A DNA stretch of 64,000 nt from an uncultured Tateyamaria sp. (lineage in GTDB: Bacteria > Pseudomonadota > Alphaproteobacteria > Rhodobacterales > Rhodobacteraceae): NCBI RefSeq assembly GCF_947503045.1, contig NZ_CANNCF010000001.1, positions 186,001 through 250,000 of the forward strand, written 5' to 3'. The position numbers were made by a program, and so were the translations under genes. The stretch's first letter is position 1, and every line of letters begins with the position of its first letter. The notes under the pieces were generated by a model. The model saw only the letters and a program-made list of their open reading frames with translations, searched no databases and was not told the origin of the DNA. Positions 25,808-34,540 of the stretch are shown here, piece after piece.

Positions 25808-26917
25808 ATGACTTGTTTTTGCCCACCTCGCGTTGCGCCTCTCGGGGCTTTGACTGCGCCCAAGGCCAGTCTGGCTGTCGGCGCTGTGCCGATACAGATG
25901 CCAACCATGGTTGCGATGCTGGGCCTGCCGATGCCGGAGTCTGCACCCGCCCCGCGCATCGACATGAAGATGGCCGCCGTTCTGACCCCGATGGTAGGCC
26001 AGTCCTGGGTGCCCCCCAAGCCGCCGGCGCTGATGGGCAAGATGGCGTCCCTGTCTTCTTTGGCGGCCCTGTTGCCGCTGACGGATATTGCCGCCCTGAT
26101 GCAGGAATTGCAGGAGATGGTGTCGTCCCTTGCCGAGAACGTGCAGCCTGTTTTGAGTGCGGCGGCCTATATGCCCAAGAAACCCATGTTCAACATGGTG
26201 ATGGCGGCGCGAATGACCTTGTCCATGCGCGCCCAGGGTTTGTGCCCGATGGATTTGTCCGGCCTTGACAGCACCTTTGCTCAGGCCGAGGGGCTGCCGC
26301 CCGCACCCGGCAAGTTCAACGCGACCATGGGCGCTGTGCGCGGCATGGGTCCGATCCCGAAATTTGCACTGCCGATTCCGATGCAGACCATGGCCATGAC
26401 ACTGGCGAGCCTTGGCCCGCTGGAAACGATCCCCACGTCTCTGGCCATGCCGCCGGTGAGTTCGACCAGCTTTGCCGGGGCCGCAATGGCCTTGCTGGCA
26501 AAGCTGGCGACCCTGCCACCCTTGCCCATTGATGCCAGCAAGCTGTTGTCCGAATTGGCCACGCTGACCGATCTGGCCGCCATTCAGGCCGCCTTTGGCG
26601 AAGGGGCCATGACCACGGCCGGTGTGGGCAAGGTGCAGGCGATGCTGAATTACATGGCCCGGTTGCCTTTGCCACCGATCCCGCCTTTGGCGCTGGGCCT
26701 GCAGCCCAAGCTCGACATGCTGCCCCCGCTTCCAGCGGTCGAGGCCGGGGCGCGGGTTGCGAGCCTGAACGTGCAGACCTTCAACCAGACAATGTCCCTG
26801 AGCCCACCGCGCGTTCCGATCCTGACGCCCCTGATGGCGCTGAATGCGCTGAAAAATGTCCTTGCGGATATTCTGGGTGTTGAGCCGCATTCGGGGTGTC
26901 CGGTCTGTATGGGGTGA
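25808..26917 (+). CDS. Met/Pro/Leu-rich protein of unknown function
   Basis: The 369-residue product is built largely of Met, Pro, Leu and Ala, with repeated short patterns such as LPPLP, MPPV and PIPMQT. It contains CFC near the N-terminus and CPVC at the C-terminus, which could bind a metal. It has no standard signal peptide and no recognised domain. Many moderately hydrophobic helices broken by prolines suggest a membrane-associated or self-assembling protein. It lies 128 bases after the cyclase gene and is followed by a terminator. Codon use is GC-rich, so it looks like a real gene rather than noise. Confidence 0.65.
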   Translation: MTCFCPPRVAPLGALTAPKASLAVGAVPIQMPTMVAMLGLPMPESAPAPRIDMKMAAVLTPMVGQSWVPPKPPALMGKMASLSSLAALLPLTDIAALMQELQEMVSSLAENVQPVLSAAAYMPKKPMFNMVMAARMTLSMRAQGLCPMDLSGLDSTFAQAEGLPPAPGKFNATMGAVRGMGPIPKFALPIPMQTMAMTLASLGPLETIPTSLAMPPVSSTSFAGAAMALLAKLATLPPLPIDASKLLSELATLTDLAAIQAAFGEGAMTTAGVGKVQAMLNYMARLPLPPIPPLALGLQPKLDMLPPLPAVEAGARVASLNVQTFNQTMSLSPPRVPILTPLMALNALKNVLADILGVEPHSGCPVCMG

Positions 26918-27001
26918 CACGCGGGTCGCTGTGTGGCTGTACGGAGACTGGCGTTGGTGTAGGATGACGCCTCTTGCTGGGGTTCGTGGCGTTCTTTTCC
27001 A

Positions 27002-27031
27002 AAAATCCGATCCACTGGATCGAATTTTTTT
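27002..27031. terminator. Bidirectional terminator, possibly the original tRNA-Ala terminator
   Basis: CGATCCA-C-TGGATCG is flanked by AAAAAT on one side and ATTTTTTTT on the other, so it works in both directions. On the minus strand it lies about 25 bases beyond the tRNA-Ala 3'-end copy at 27050, just where a tRNA terminator would sit. Confidence 0.7.
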
Positions 27032-27049
27032 TGCTGCGCAGAACGGAAA

Positions 27050-27072
27050 AGAATGGTGGAGCATAGCGGGAC
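27050..27072. repeat. Distal copy of the tRNA-Ala 3' end (putative attachment site)
   Basis: These 23 bases match 43813-43835 exactly, and the first 22 match 43933-43954, which spans the CCA end and acceptor/T-arm of tRNA-Ala (GGTGGAGCATAGCGGGA core). Orientation is the same as at the tRNA, as expected for the far end of an element integrated into the tRNA 3' end. Confidence 0.7.
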
Positions 27073-27534
27073 GTTCGCCGCAGGTTTAAGTCCGAGAGAA
27101 GGCGTCGAAAAGTGGTGTGCGGTTGGTTGTGCGGCTCGATTTTTGTGTCAGAGTCTTCGGGATATCCACTCCCCGGCAGGGTATTGCGCAGCAATGTTCC
27201 GAGAGGGGCATCCTCAAGGCCTACGACCTGATCACCAATCTGGCCTACGCGGTTTGGTCGGCGGCAGACGATTTCAGGCAAAAGACAACACAGCCAAACC
27301 AGCTCTTGCAGACTGTCTTCTCCTACCTGAATCATTGGCTGGGGCTGGGGCTATCTCAGCATGATCTTGGGCGGACGCCGCCGTTAAAAGATAAGGATGC
27401 CGCTCGCCCCTGCATCTCAGGCGCTGCTTGTGCGGCGATATGGCCAAACTCGGCAAATCTTGAACGTGTTCTGGATCGAGCCATTCGTGTTGTTCGCGAC
27501 AGGATGCAGCAAGATTTCCCGGCCCGAAACGGCG
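27073..27534. other. Stretch without a convincing gene
   Basis: Several overlapping frames of 60-170 codons exist on both strands, but none has a ribosome site, a recognisable protein pattern or consistent codon bias. It may hold decayed sequence at the end of the putative island. Confidence 0.45.
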
Positions 27535-27566
27535 AAGCGGAGCGCTCCGCAAGGAACGCTCCGCTT
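27535..27566 (-). terminator. Hairpin after the last gene of the minus-strand cluster
   Basis: AAGCGGAGCG and CGCTCCGCTT form a perfect ten-bp stem with a 12-base loop, 18 bases past the stop at 27584. The T run is poor, so termination may be only partial. Confidence 0.5.
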
Positions 27567-27583
27567 TCAGAAATTCAGCGTCT

Positions 27584-29182
27584 TCAGTTGCTGATTTTTT
27601 CGGCCAGTTTTGTCATCGGATCCTGAACCCAAACCTCCACGCGGCGGTTCACGTTCCGGCCGGGGCGGGTTTCGTTGCAGGCCAGAGGCGACAATTCACC
27701 ATACCCGATGGAGCGAGCACCGACACGGTCGGCAAGCTCGGGGTAGCGCGACACCAGGGCCTGGCGCACGATCTCAGCACGTTGCAGGGCAAGGAACTGG
27801 TTCAGTTCAGCGCTGCCGATCGAGTCCGAAAAGCCCATGAAGTAAAAGTGCGAGCGCTCATATTCGGGCGAGCGGATCAGCGTGGCCAGCTCTTCGAGGT
27901 CTTCGTAATCCGTGCTGTCCAGATCGGTCGAGCCATTGTCGAACCGGATCGTTGTGGACAGACGATCAGAGCGCGACATCAGTTGCAGCATGCTCTTTGT
28001 GCCCGAAATGTTGTCATAGGCTTCGTCACGCATGATGGTGTGCGATACCCGCAGACCCTGATCGTTCAGCGGTTTGGAGATCACTTCGCGGTCCACGAAA
28101 CCAGCCTCGCGGATCACCTTGCGGGCCTCGGGCGAGGTCAGGAAGTTGGCAAAGCCGGTCACGCCGTCATGTGCGATTTCAGTGTTGTGGTAGAAGTAGA
28201 CCGGACGGGACAACAGGTATTCACCGGTCTTGATGGTGAATTCGTTGGCTGGGATGCGAATGCCGCAGACCCCTTCGATTTCCAGCGCATTGACACCTTC
28301 GCGGTGGACAAAGCTGGTCAGACCAATCGCATCTGGGTTGTCACGGACCGCGTCCGCAATCTCGGCATCAGAGCCCAGAACAACCACATTCTGCGAAAGC
28401 GTCGTCTTGTGCGGCTCCAACAGAACCTGCCGCAGCAGATCACGCGAGTTGCTGGCTTCTTCGCGGGCATAGACCATGATCGGTCCGGGTTCGCGTCCGA
28501 ACGCGTCCCAGTTGTCGATCTCGCCGGAATAGACCTTGGCGATGTCCATCTCGGTCATGGCGCGCACGGGATTGTCCGGGTGGGTCACCATCATCAGCCC
28601 GTCATAGGCAATGACACTTTCCTGTGCTTCGGTGCGCAGACCCTTCATGCCGGCATCCTTGGCGGCAACCTGTTCCTCGTCGTTGGCAGGCCGCGTGGTA
28701 AAGGCCGCGTGCAAATCGCCTTTGACCAGCTCGGCAAAACCCTTGGACGAGTTGGAATGCACCAGCGTCATCAGCAGATCGCTGCCTTCTTCGCGACCGA
28801 TCTCGAAATATGTGGTGCCGCCTGATGCGTCCTCGCGTTGCAGCGAGTCGCCGATTTTCCCAAAGTAGGCTTCGGTGAGCTGCGGGATCAGATTGGCGGT
28901 GACCGTGCCGGAACCGGCAATCGAAAGGTTGGTGGTTTCCGCCACAAGGGCAGGGCAGGCGTCGCCTTCGCAGATCGCTTCGCTTGCGCCCAGGATGAGA
29001 TCACCTAGCGACGTGCGCAACGTATAGTTCTGACCATCATAGTCCAGCAATTCGCCACTAAGCGTTGTGCGTCCATCGATGGTGCTGAGCATGACCGTGT
29101 CGGCAAACGATACCTGTGCGGCCGCGATAGCCACGGTCGAAACCGAAAGTGCCTTGAGTGCCGTTTTCGAAAGCTGTTTCAT
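27584..29182 (-). CDS. Periplasmic substrate-binding (PstS-like)/OmpA fusion protein, copy B
   Basis: This 532-residue exported protein has a signal peptide (1-27), a small beta domain (28-75) ending CEGDACP, a PstS-like phosphate/anion-binding domain (about 95-390), and a C-terminal OmpA peptidoglycan-binding domain (about 400-525; FDNGSTDLDSTDYEDLEELA and GRNVNRRVEVWVQ). It would hold a ligand-binding domain at the cell wall. A paralogue of the same architecture lies at 31515-33110. It is the last gene of the cluster, 22 bases after the rhodanese gene, so the two are probably co-transcribed. The ligand is unknown. Confidence 0.85.
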   Translation of the reverse strand: MKQLSKTALKALSVSTVAIAAAQVSFADTVMLSTIDGRTTLSGELLDYDGQNYTLRTSLGDLILGASEAICEGDACPALVAETTNLSIAGSGTVTANLIPQLTEAYFGKIGDSLQREDASGGTTYFEIGREEGSDLLMTLVHSNSSKGFAELVKGDLHAAFTTRPANDEEQVAAKDAGMKGLRTEAQESVIAYDGLMMVTHPDNPVRAMTEMDIAKVYSGEIDNWDAFGREPGPIMVYAREEASNSRDLLRQVLLEPHKTTLSQNVVVLGSDAEIADAVRDNPDAIGLTSFVHREGVNALEIEGVCGIRIPANEFTIKTGEYLLSRPVYFYHNTEIAHDGVTGFANFLTSPEARKVIREAGFVDREVISKPLNDQGLRVSHTIMRDEAYDNISGTKSMLQLMSRSDRLSTTIRFDNGSTDLDSTDYEDLEELATLIRSPEYERSHFYFMGFSDSIGSAELNQFLALQRAEIVRQALVSRYPELADRVGARSIGYGELSPLACNETRPGRNVNRRVEVWVQDPMTKLAEKISN

Positions 29183-29204
29183 ATTTCTGTCCTCAATTGC
29201 AATC

Positions 29205-30170
29205 TTAGTTGCTTACTTTGTTCCACAGCGACTGCGCGCGCTGTCTGGCATTCAACGAATGCGCATAGATTCGAACGTTCGGGATTTCGGCGATTTCGCT
29301 GGCCATGAACCAGTCGACAGCGGCCAAAGCCCCGTTGTTGCAGTAGGTGATGACGTCTGTGTACTGCCAATCCAGATCCGCCTTCTTGATGCGCATGAAG
29401 ATTGAATTGTCATCAACTGCAGTGGCGCCTGCGCCGGCGACCAGTTCTTCGGCGTTGAGCGCGAAAGAACCGTCAAGCGACGCGTTTTCCATGATCTGAT
29501 GCAAAGGGCGCGCATCCAGAAGCTGCGCAGAACTCGTACCGTCCAACACCGCATCCACGTCTTCATGCGTTGCCAGCCACTCGGTGTTCAAAGTGACCTG
29601 GGTCGCGGATGGTGTAATCTTTGTCGCCTTCTTGGTGACGGTCAGCTTGGCGTCTTTCCAGCCCTTGATGCCGCCGTTCAGAATGGCCAGGTTCTTGAAA
29701 CCCGCTGATTTCAGCGTCCAATACACAAAAGCAGCCGAACCAAAGTTACCCTTGCCCGCACTGGAATGCACGATCACGATCGGAGCACCGTCCGATTGCA
29801 ATCCCGCGCGCTGAATGAGAGCCGAAAGATCCGCGTCGCTGGGTACGGAAAGCGGATCGTTCCAAAGGGCGCGAAACTCGCCATAGGGTACATTGACCGA
29901 TCCCGGAATGTGACCCGCGCTATAGCTGTAGAGCGCGCGCTTGGCCTTTTTGTTGCGAATGTCCAGCACGTAGGGTGTGCTGACGCTCATCAGGCTTGTC
30001 AGGTCATTGGGACCCAAAAGCGGCGGCACCTGCACCTGTGGAACAACGGGAGCCACGGGAACGGCCTCAAAACTGATAGCGGCGCGGCTTTGTGCGAATG
30101 CTGGCATTGTGGAAATCGCAAGACTGCTTGCGAACAGGGCCAGGAATTTTCGTTTTTGCACGTTCGGCAC
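29205..30170 (-). CDS. Periplasmic tandem rhodanese-domain protein
   Basis: The 321-residue protein has a signal peptide (1-26) and two rhodanese-like domains. The first (about 55-180) has YSAGHIPGSVNVPYGEF and the loop VHSSAGKG, where the catalytic cysteine is replaced by serine. The second (about 195-315) keeps a cysteine in ITYCNNGALA, near residue 275. Tandem rhodaneses move sulfane sulfur, for example from thiosulfate; periplasmic forms may act in sulfur or redox chemistry. It sits between the PilJ-like sensor and a binding/OmpA protein on the same strand. The second-domain loop is shorter than usual, so enzymatic activity is not certain. Confidence 0.85.
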   Translation of the reverse strand: MPNVQKRKFLALFASSLAISTMPAFAQSRAAISFEAVPVAPVVPQVQVPPLLGPNDLTSLMSVSTPYVLDIRNKKAKRALYSYSAGHIPGSVNVPYGEFRALWNDPLSVPSDADLSALIQRAGLQSDGAPIVIVHSSAGKGNFGSAAFVYWTLKSAGFKNLAILNGGIKGWKDAKLTVTKKATKITPSATQVTLNTEWLATHEDVDAVLDGTSSAQLLDARPLHQIMENASLDGSFALNAEELVAGAGATAVDDNSIFMRIKKADLDWQYTDVITYCNNGALAAVDWFMASEIAEIPNVRIYAHSLNARQRAQSLWNKVSN

Positions 30171-30283
30171 TCCTTGGAATGTGTCTCTGCTAGGAACAAC
30201 TTGCCGTTGAAAAGCGGTGGAATTCAGGCAAGGGCGCAGAGATTTTAAGACTTTGTTAATGTTTTCTTCGGGCGAGGTTGGCC

Positions 30284-30319
30284 GGGGCGGTCACTATGTG
30301 CATTGCACGCGACCGCCCC
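30284..30319 (-). other. Nested hairpin between the sensor-protein and rhodanese genes
   Basis: GGGGCGGTC (30284-30292) pairs with GACCGCCCC (30311-30319); the loop contains a second small palindrome. It lies 19 bases after the stop at 30338. Without a T run it may be a processing or partial-termination signal. Confidence 0.5.
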
Positions 30320-30337
30320 GATCAGATTACGTTGGCT

Positions 30338-31258
30338 TCAGAGACCGAGTTTGGAATCGTCGTTGTACATGCCGACGATCTTGTTCATCTGCCCGGTCAG
30401 GCTGTTCATCGCGTTGTACGTCGTGGCCAGCTGCGTTTCGCCGATGTCTTCACCCGCCTTGACGCTGTCAAGAATGGGTTGCACGTCGGCCCACAGGGCA
30501 AGCACGTCGTCCAGCTTGGCCAGAATTTCGGCGTTCTTGGTCGCTGTGATCCCCGCTTCGGGCATGCCAAAGCGCAGGGCGTTTGCAGAGGCGTCATAGA
30601 TGCCACGCGCACCTTCCAGCTCTTTCATCGCCCGTTCGGTGTCAAAGCCGGAGCTGATCAGACAGACGTTTTTGGAAATCCGCTGGGCGAGCATGCGCTG
30701 GCGACCGGCGATGTCGATTGTCAGGGCGTCCGCCTGCAACAGCGCTGTCGGATCGGCATATTCGCCGACCAGAACCGACACGAGGTGTTTGGCGATATCG
30801 AGTGCCTGATGGCTCTCGTCGGCGATATGAACCACCTCTTCGTCAGTGCCGCCATTGTCGACGATATGCGCAATTTTGACGTGCAAACTGTCCCAATGCT
30901 CGTACATTTTCTCCAGGTCGACCAAGACCTTGCGGTCTTTTTCCGGACCGATGATGCCAAGGCTTTCTTCGCCGTATTGCAGACCATTCAGGATCAGGTC
31001 GAACTCGGCGGTCGCGGCTTGCAGCAGTTTTGCGCTGGCCTCTGTTTCGATCCCGGCATGGGAATAGCAGGCGGCGGCGGGGATACGTTGGCTGAGCATC
31101 CGGAGCTTGCCGGAATAATTGATACGCTCACTTGCGCCAACTTCTTCAATAAATCCAGCTTCCACAACCATTTCTGCGGTGTCTTCGGCTGTGGCAAAAG
31201 AAGCGGCACCCATCAAAAGAGCGGCTCCGAGGGCGAGGGGTTTGCAATCAAAAGGCAT
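30338..31258 (-). CDS. Free-standing tandem PilJ/NarX-type periplasmic sensor protein
   Basis: The 306-residue protein has a signal peptide (1-24) and two copies of the PilJ/NarX N-terminal four-helix module. Each contains the hallmark: SGKLRMLSQR (residues 49-58) and AGRQRMLAQR (184-193). A cysteine follows six residues after the final Arg in both copies (C64, C199). In NarX-type kinases and pilus chemotaxis transducers this module senses ligands in the periplasm, but here no transmembrane helix or output domain follows. It may bind a ligand and pass information to a partner, perhaps the periplasmic part of the kinase. Same strand as its neighbours. Confidence 0.82.
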   Translation of the reverse strand: MPFDCKPLALGAALLMGAASFATAEDTAEMVVEAGFIEEVGASERINYSGKLRMLSQRIPAAACYSHAGIETEASAKLLQAATAEFDLILNGLQYGEESLGIIGPEKDRKVLVDLEKMYEHWDSLHVKIAHIVDNGGTDEEVVHIADESHQALDIAKHLVSVLVGEYADPTALLQADALTIDIAGRQRMLAQRISKNVCLISSGFDTERAMKELEGARGIYDASANALRFGMPEAGITATKNAEILAKLDDVLALWADVQPILDSVKAGEDIGETQLATTYNAMNSLTGQMNKIVGMYNDDSKLGL

Positions 31259-31476
31259 GTTGTCTCCAGTCGAAAGGCCAGCGGCACATCAGCGCCAGGC
31301 TTGAAAATTTGCGTCAAGGTCACGGGACCTTGGTGGCTCTTCGCGGGGACAACGTCGGCGGGGGTTTCGATCAGGATGATCTGGCGAAAATGCGACGACA
31401 TGTGTGCGGGGGGCACAAGGCATGACGATGGTGAACGCGGCGTTGTGAACCTGCGAAATGGTAGGGGGTCGTAGCA

Positions 31477-31498
31477 GGGGGAGAGCAAACCCTCCCCC
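31477..31498 (-). other. Hairpin after the first substrate-binding/OmpA gene
   Basis: GGGGGAG (31477-31483) and CTCCCCC (31492-31498) pair around an eight-base loop, 17 bases past the stop at 31515. It lacks a clear T run. The remaining bases to 31259 hold no gene and probably carry a promoter for the sensor gene. Confidence 0.4.
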
Positions 31499-31514
31499 CA
31501 TGGTCACAGGCGGA

Positions 31515-33110
31515 TCAGCTGTTTGTTGGAACAGAGATCCACACTTCGACACGGCGGTTGATGCCGCGACCGTTTTCGCTGCTGTTGCAGGCGGACGGTG
31601 CGATTTCACCGTAACCGGCGGAGGCCAGCTTGATGCCTTCCAGACGTGTGCCAGCGGCGTCAACCATCTGCTGCATCACGCTGTTTGCGCGGCGCTTGGA
31701 CAGGTCACGGTTGCTGTCAAAGGCACCTACATCGTCGGTGAAGCCCACGAACAGAACCTCGGTGCCCTTGGGCGATTGTTCGAGGAAATCTGCCAGACGT
31801 GCCATGTCCAGGCGCGCCCGCTCGTCCAGACGCGAAGACCCGGATCTGAAACGGAAGGTTGAGGACAGACGATCATAGTCCGACATCATGCCCAGCATGT
31901 CTTGAACAAGGCTGCCTTCATAGGCGTCGTAATCACCTGCCAGCAATGTGCGCGCACGGTTGCTGTCGGCGGTTTGCTCGACCTGATCGATGCCAAGGCT
32001 GATGAACCCCGCCTTTTGGATGACGTCATCCGCGTCGGTCGATTTGGCAAAGTCCAGCAGAGCCTTCGACGTGTCGCTGATCGCATCGTCGCGGTTGTAG
32101 AGATACAGGCGACGCTGCAGAGCGTATTCCTCGGTCCGGGCCGAGAACGCATCAGGTGTCATTGTGATGCCGCACTCGTTGACCAGCGGCAGCGCCTTGG
32201 CACCGCGCTGGAACGCATAGGACACGTAGCCGATGGCGTGGGGGTCCGCGTTGACGGCAATTGCCATTTCAGTGCTGTCCGTGATGACAGTTGCAGAGGC
32301 CGCAACGGGTGCTTCCTCGCCGCGGTTCACGGCCTTCTGGAACACCGACCGGGTGTCAGACCCTTCTTCGCGGTCATAAAGCTTGATCTCGGCATCTGTG
32401 CCGCCCAGATCTTTCCAGTTGGTGATTTTGCCAGCAAAGATGTCAGCCACCTGTTGCGTGGTCAGTTCCTGAACACTGTTTTCGGGGTTCACGATGACGA
32501 CGAGGCTGTCGACCGCCACGATGTGTTCCTGGGAGGGCGAGATCATGTTGCCCGCACCATCCTTCTTGAGCGCACGCGCTTCGTCAGGAGTGATCCGGCG
32601 CGATGCCATGCCAATCTCGGATTCTTTTTTCATCAAAGCCTGGAAGGCGTCGTTCGAATTTGTCGACGAGACAAGGAACGAACCCATCGGGTCGCCAAAG
32701 CCTTGGTCGCCAATCATTTCGGCGATGATTTCGCCGACGTTCACGGTCGATGTTACGGTGCTGTCCGCATCGTTGAAGGCTGCATAGCCTTCGAGAAGCA
32801 GCGGCATCATGCCCAGACCAATAGTTTCCGAACCGGCGATGACGACGTCTGCGGTGGCTGTTTCAAATACGGGGCATGCCTCGCCTTCGCAGCGGACACG
32901 TTCCGCCGAAATGCGCAGATCGCCGAGGCCCGTCTTGATGAGATAGGCGTTTTCCTCAAAGCCCATGAACTCACCAACAATGTTGACGGTGCCGTCTGCT
33001 GATTTCAGCGTGACGTCTTCTGCAAATGCAAATGTGGGCGCAAGAAGTGCGCCGGTAATGGCCAGTGCGCGCAGGGCGGTTGTGCCCTTGAGTGCGGTAC
33101 TCTTGATCAT
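31515..33110 (-). CDS. Periplasmic substrate-binding (PstS-like)/OmpA fusion protein, copy A
   Basis: This 531-residue protein has the same layout as the one at 27584: signal peptide (1-30), beta domain ending CEGEACP, PstS-like domain (GMASRRITPDEARALKKDGA, DIFAGKITNWKDLGG), and OmpA domain (FRSGSSRLDERARLDMARLA, GRGINRRVEVWI). PstS-like motifs with SR and the TNW stretch are typical of phosphate-type binding proteins. The ATG at 33110 has GAGG eight bases before it. About 229 bases without a gene precede it and probably carry its promoter. The two copies are diverged, so they may bind different ligands. Confidence 0.86.
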   Translation of the reverse strand: MIKSTALKGTTALRALAITGALLAPTFAFAEDVTLKSADGTVNIVGEFMGFEENAYLIKTGLGDLRISAERVRCEGEACPVFETATADVVIAGSETIGLGMMPLLLEGYAAFNDADSTVTSTVNVGEIIAEMIGDQGFGDPMGSFLVSSTNSNDAFQALMKKESEIGMASRRITPDEARALKKDGAGNMISPSQEHIVAVDSLVVIVNPENSVQELTTQQVADIFAGKITNWKDLGGTDAEIKLYDREEGSDTRSVFQKAVNRGEEAPVAASATVITDSTEMAIAVNADPHAIGYVSYAFQRGAKALPLVNECGITMTPDAFSARTEEYALQRRLYLYNRDDAISDTSKALLDFAKSTDADDVIQKAGFISLGIDQVEQTADSNRARTLLAGDYDAYEGSLVQDMLGMMSDYDRLSSTFRFRSGSSRLDERARLDMARLADFLEQSPKGTEVLFVGFTDDVGAFDSNRDLSKRRANSVMQQMVDAAGTRLEGIKLASAGYGEIAPSACNSSENGRGINRRVEVWISVPTNS

Positions 33111-33339
33111 GACGGTCTCCTCTAAATTTGCTCGACACAGGCGACGAGCGGACTCCATCCAGAGGCCTACCCAGCGCATTGCGCGTTCAAGATCAATTTA
33201 ACTCGGTCAAGTTCACCGCGAGGTGGGGCGAATTTGAGGCAAATTGTCGGTTAATAAAGGATGAATGCGGGCATTTTTGCGGAGCGCCGGCCTTTGGCCA
33301 GGTCGCTTTTGCAGATCGAGTTGCGGCGCTGGCTTGCGC

Positions 33340-34098
33340 TCAGAGCACTTGGGAAAACGACTGGCTGGCCTTGGCCACTTCGCTCGTGGGCAGCGAAAAA
33401 AGAACGGCCTGTTCGCCGAAAATGGCGAGACCCAGGGTGACCCCGGGTGCGGTGACGTCCCTCAGCAAGGTCAGCGACGGATCGCTGTGGGAGGGGCAGT
33501 TTTCGCTCCGCGCGTCGATAAATGCGGACAGTTGGGTGCTGATCACGATCTTGAGTTGCGCGAGGTCCGCACTGCTGCCCGTCATGTCCTGGGCAGCCTT
33601 GTTTTTCAGATGGATCGCGGCCGTTATGTCGCCAGTCATACGGGTCAGAAACCGGTCATAGGGCGAGGCGTCAGGATCATCTATGTACCGCCCGAGGGCG
33701 GCATTGAGTTTCTGCACGGACACACGGCCCGACATGCTGGCCTCGTGCGCTGCCACGGGCGCATGGGCCACACGCAATTCAACAGCATCGGCTGCAAAAT
33801 CCTGCAGGGTCTGCGCGGCAGACTTGATCAACGCCCCATCGTCGGGGTCCAAAGCGCGGTCCAACACGTCATCCGGCGCGCCCGCAGTGATCATGTGCAA
33901 CCGCCGCCCGGTCACCAGAACACTCAGGGCGCCGCGCTCTGTGTGAAATGTCATCGCCGTGGACAAGATGGCCGCGTCGATCTCGTTCAGGATTGCGCCA
34001 AGGGCGTCGGAATGGTCGAGCACCCGTGCGCCGTCGACAAATGTGGGCTCTTCGCTGCTGAGCGCTGCGAGATGGGCGGCAAAGGCTGCGTGGGTCAT
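33340..34098 (-). CDS. Unknown protein, 252 residues, coupled to the roadblock-like gene
   Basis: This is a cytoplasmic-looking alpha/beta protein, Ala/Asp-rich, with no signal peptide, membrane helix or motif that I recognise. Its ATG overlaps the stop of the preceding gene by four bases (34095-34098), so both are translated together. By position it could be a partner of the GTPases encoded upstream. The central part (ERGALSVLVTGRRLHMITAG) has alternating beta strands reminiscent of sensory or roadblock-like folds, but this is speculative. Confidence 0.75.
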   Translation of the reverse strand: MTHAAFAAHLAALSSEEPTFVDGARVLDHSDALGAILNEIDAAILSTAMTFHTERGALSVLVTGRRLHMITAGAPDDVLDRALDPDDGALIKSAAQTLQDFAADAVELRVAHAPVAAHEASMSGRVSVQKLNAALGRYIDDPDASPYDRFLTRMTGDITAAIHLKNKAAQDMTGSSADLAQLKIVISTQLSAFIDARSENCPSHSDPSLTLLRDVTAPGVTLGLAIFGEQAVLFSLPTSEVAKASQSFSQVL

Positions 34099-34463
34099 GC
34101 CGTTCCCTCCGCCGAAGGGTCCGAAAGACAGGCGCGCGCGGCCTTCAGGAAGGGTGTGATTTCAACCGTCGGGCGGCACATGCAAATCAGCGCATCTGTC
34201 GCCTCGTCCGGCGCGCGCAGATAGAGAAACAGCGCTGTGTCATCCACCTTGATCGCCTCGTTACACGGCATCCCGCCAAGGGGCGGGGCGTCCGGCGTTC
34301 CAAGTGTCAGCGCGGCCTCGACACATAATTCGTCCAGCGCCTCGCGCGGGAAAGAGAGATTGGAATTGGTTAGAAGTGTGACACCTGTTTCGATGTCAGC
34401 ATAGGCTGCAATAATGCAGTCCGGGTGCGTTGATGTCAGTCCGTCCAGATCTTCGGTCCGCAT
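34095..34463 (-). CDS. Small protein, possibly roadblock/LC7-like
   Basis: The 122-residue product follows the strand/helix order of roadblock/LC7 domains: IIAAYADIETGVTLLTNSN, a helix, then TALFLYLRAPDEATDALICM and a final helix. Such proteins often act as GTPase activators or scaffolds, for example MglB with MglA. It lies 77 bases downstream of a small GTPase gene and overlaps the next gene by four bases, which fits a GTPase partner. No sequence signature proves the assignment. Confidence 0.65.
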   Translation of the reverse strand: MRTEDLDGLTSTHPDCIIAAYADIETGVTLLTNSNLSFPREALDELCVEAALTLGTPDAPPLGGMPCNEAIKVDDTALFLYLRAPDEATDALICMCRPTVEITPFLKAARACLSDPSAEGTA

Positions 34464-34540
34464 GGATGTGCTCTTGCCTCGGCCGTGTTTTTTCCTTGTC
34501 TACGGCATCAAACGCGGCAGGGCCAGAGAAACAGATCGGA

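Noticed and set aside
27117-27626. 169-codon plus-strand frame next to the distal attachment-like repeat, considered as an integrase or transposase remnant
   Set aside because: No tyrosine or serine recombinase motif, no ribosome site and no codon bias; it also runs into the antisense of the next gene.
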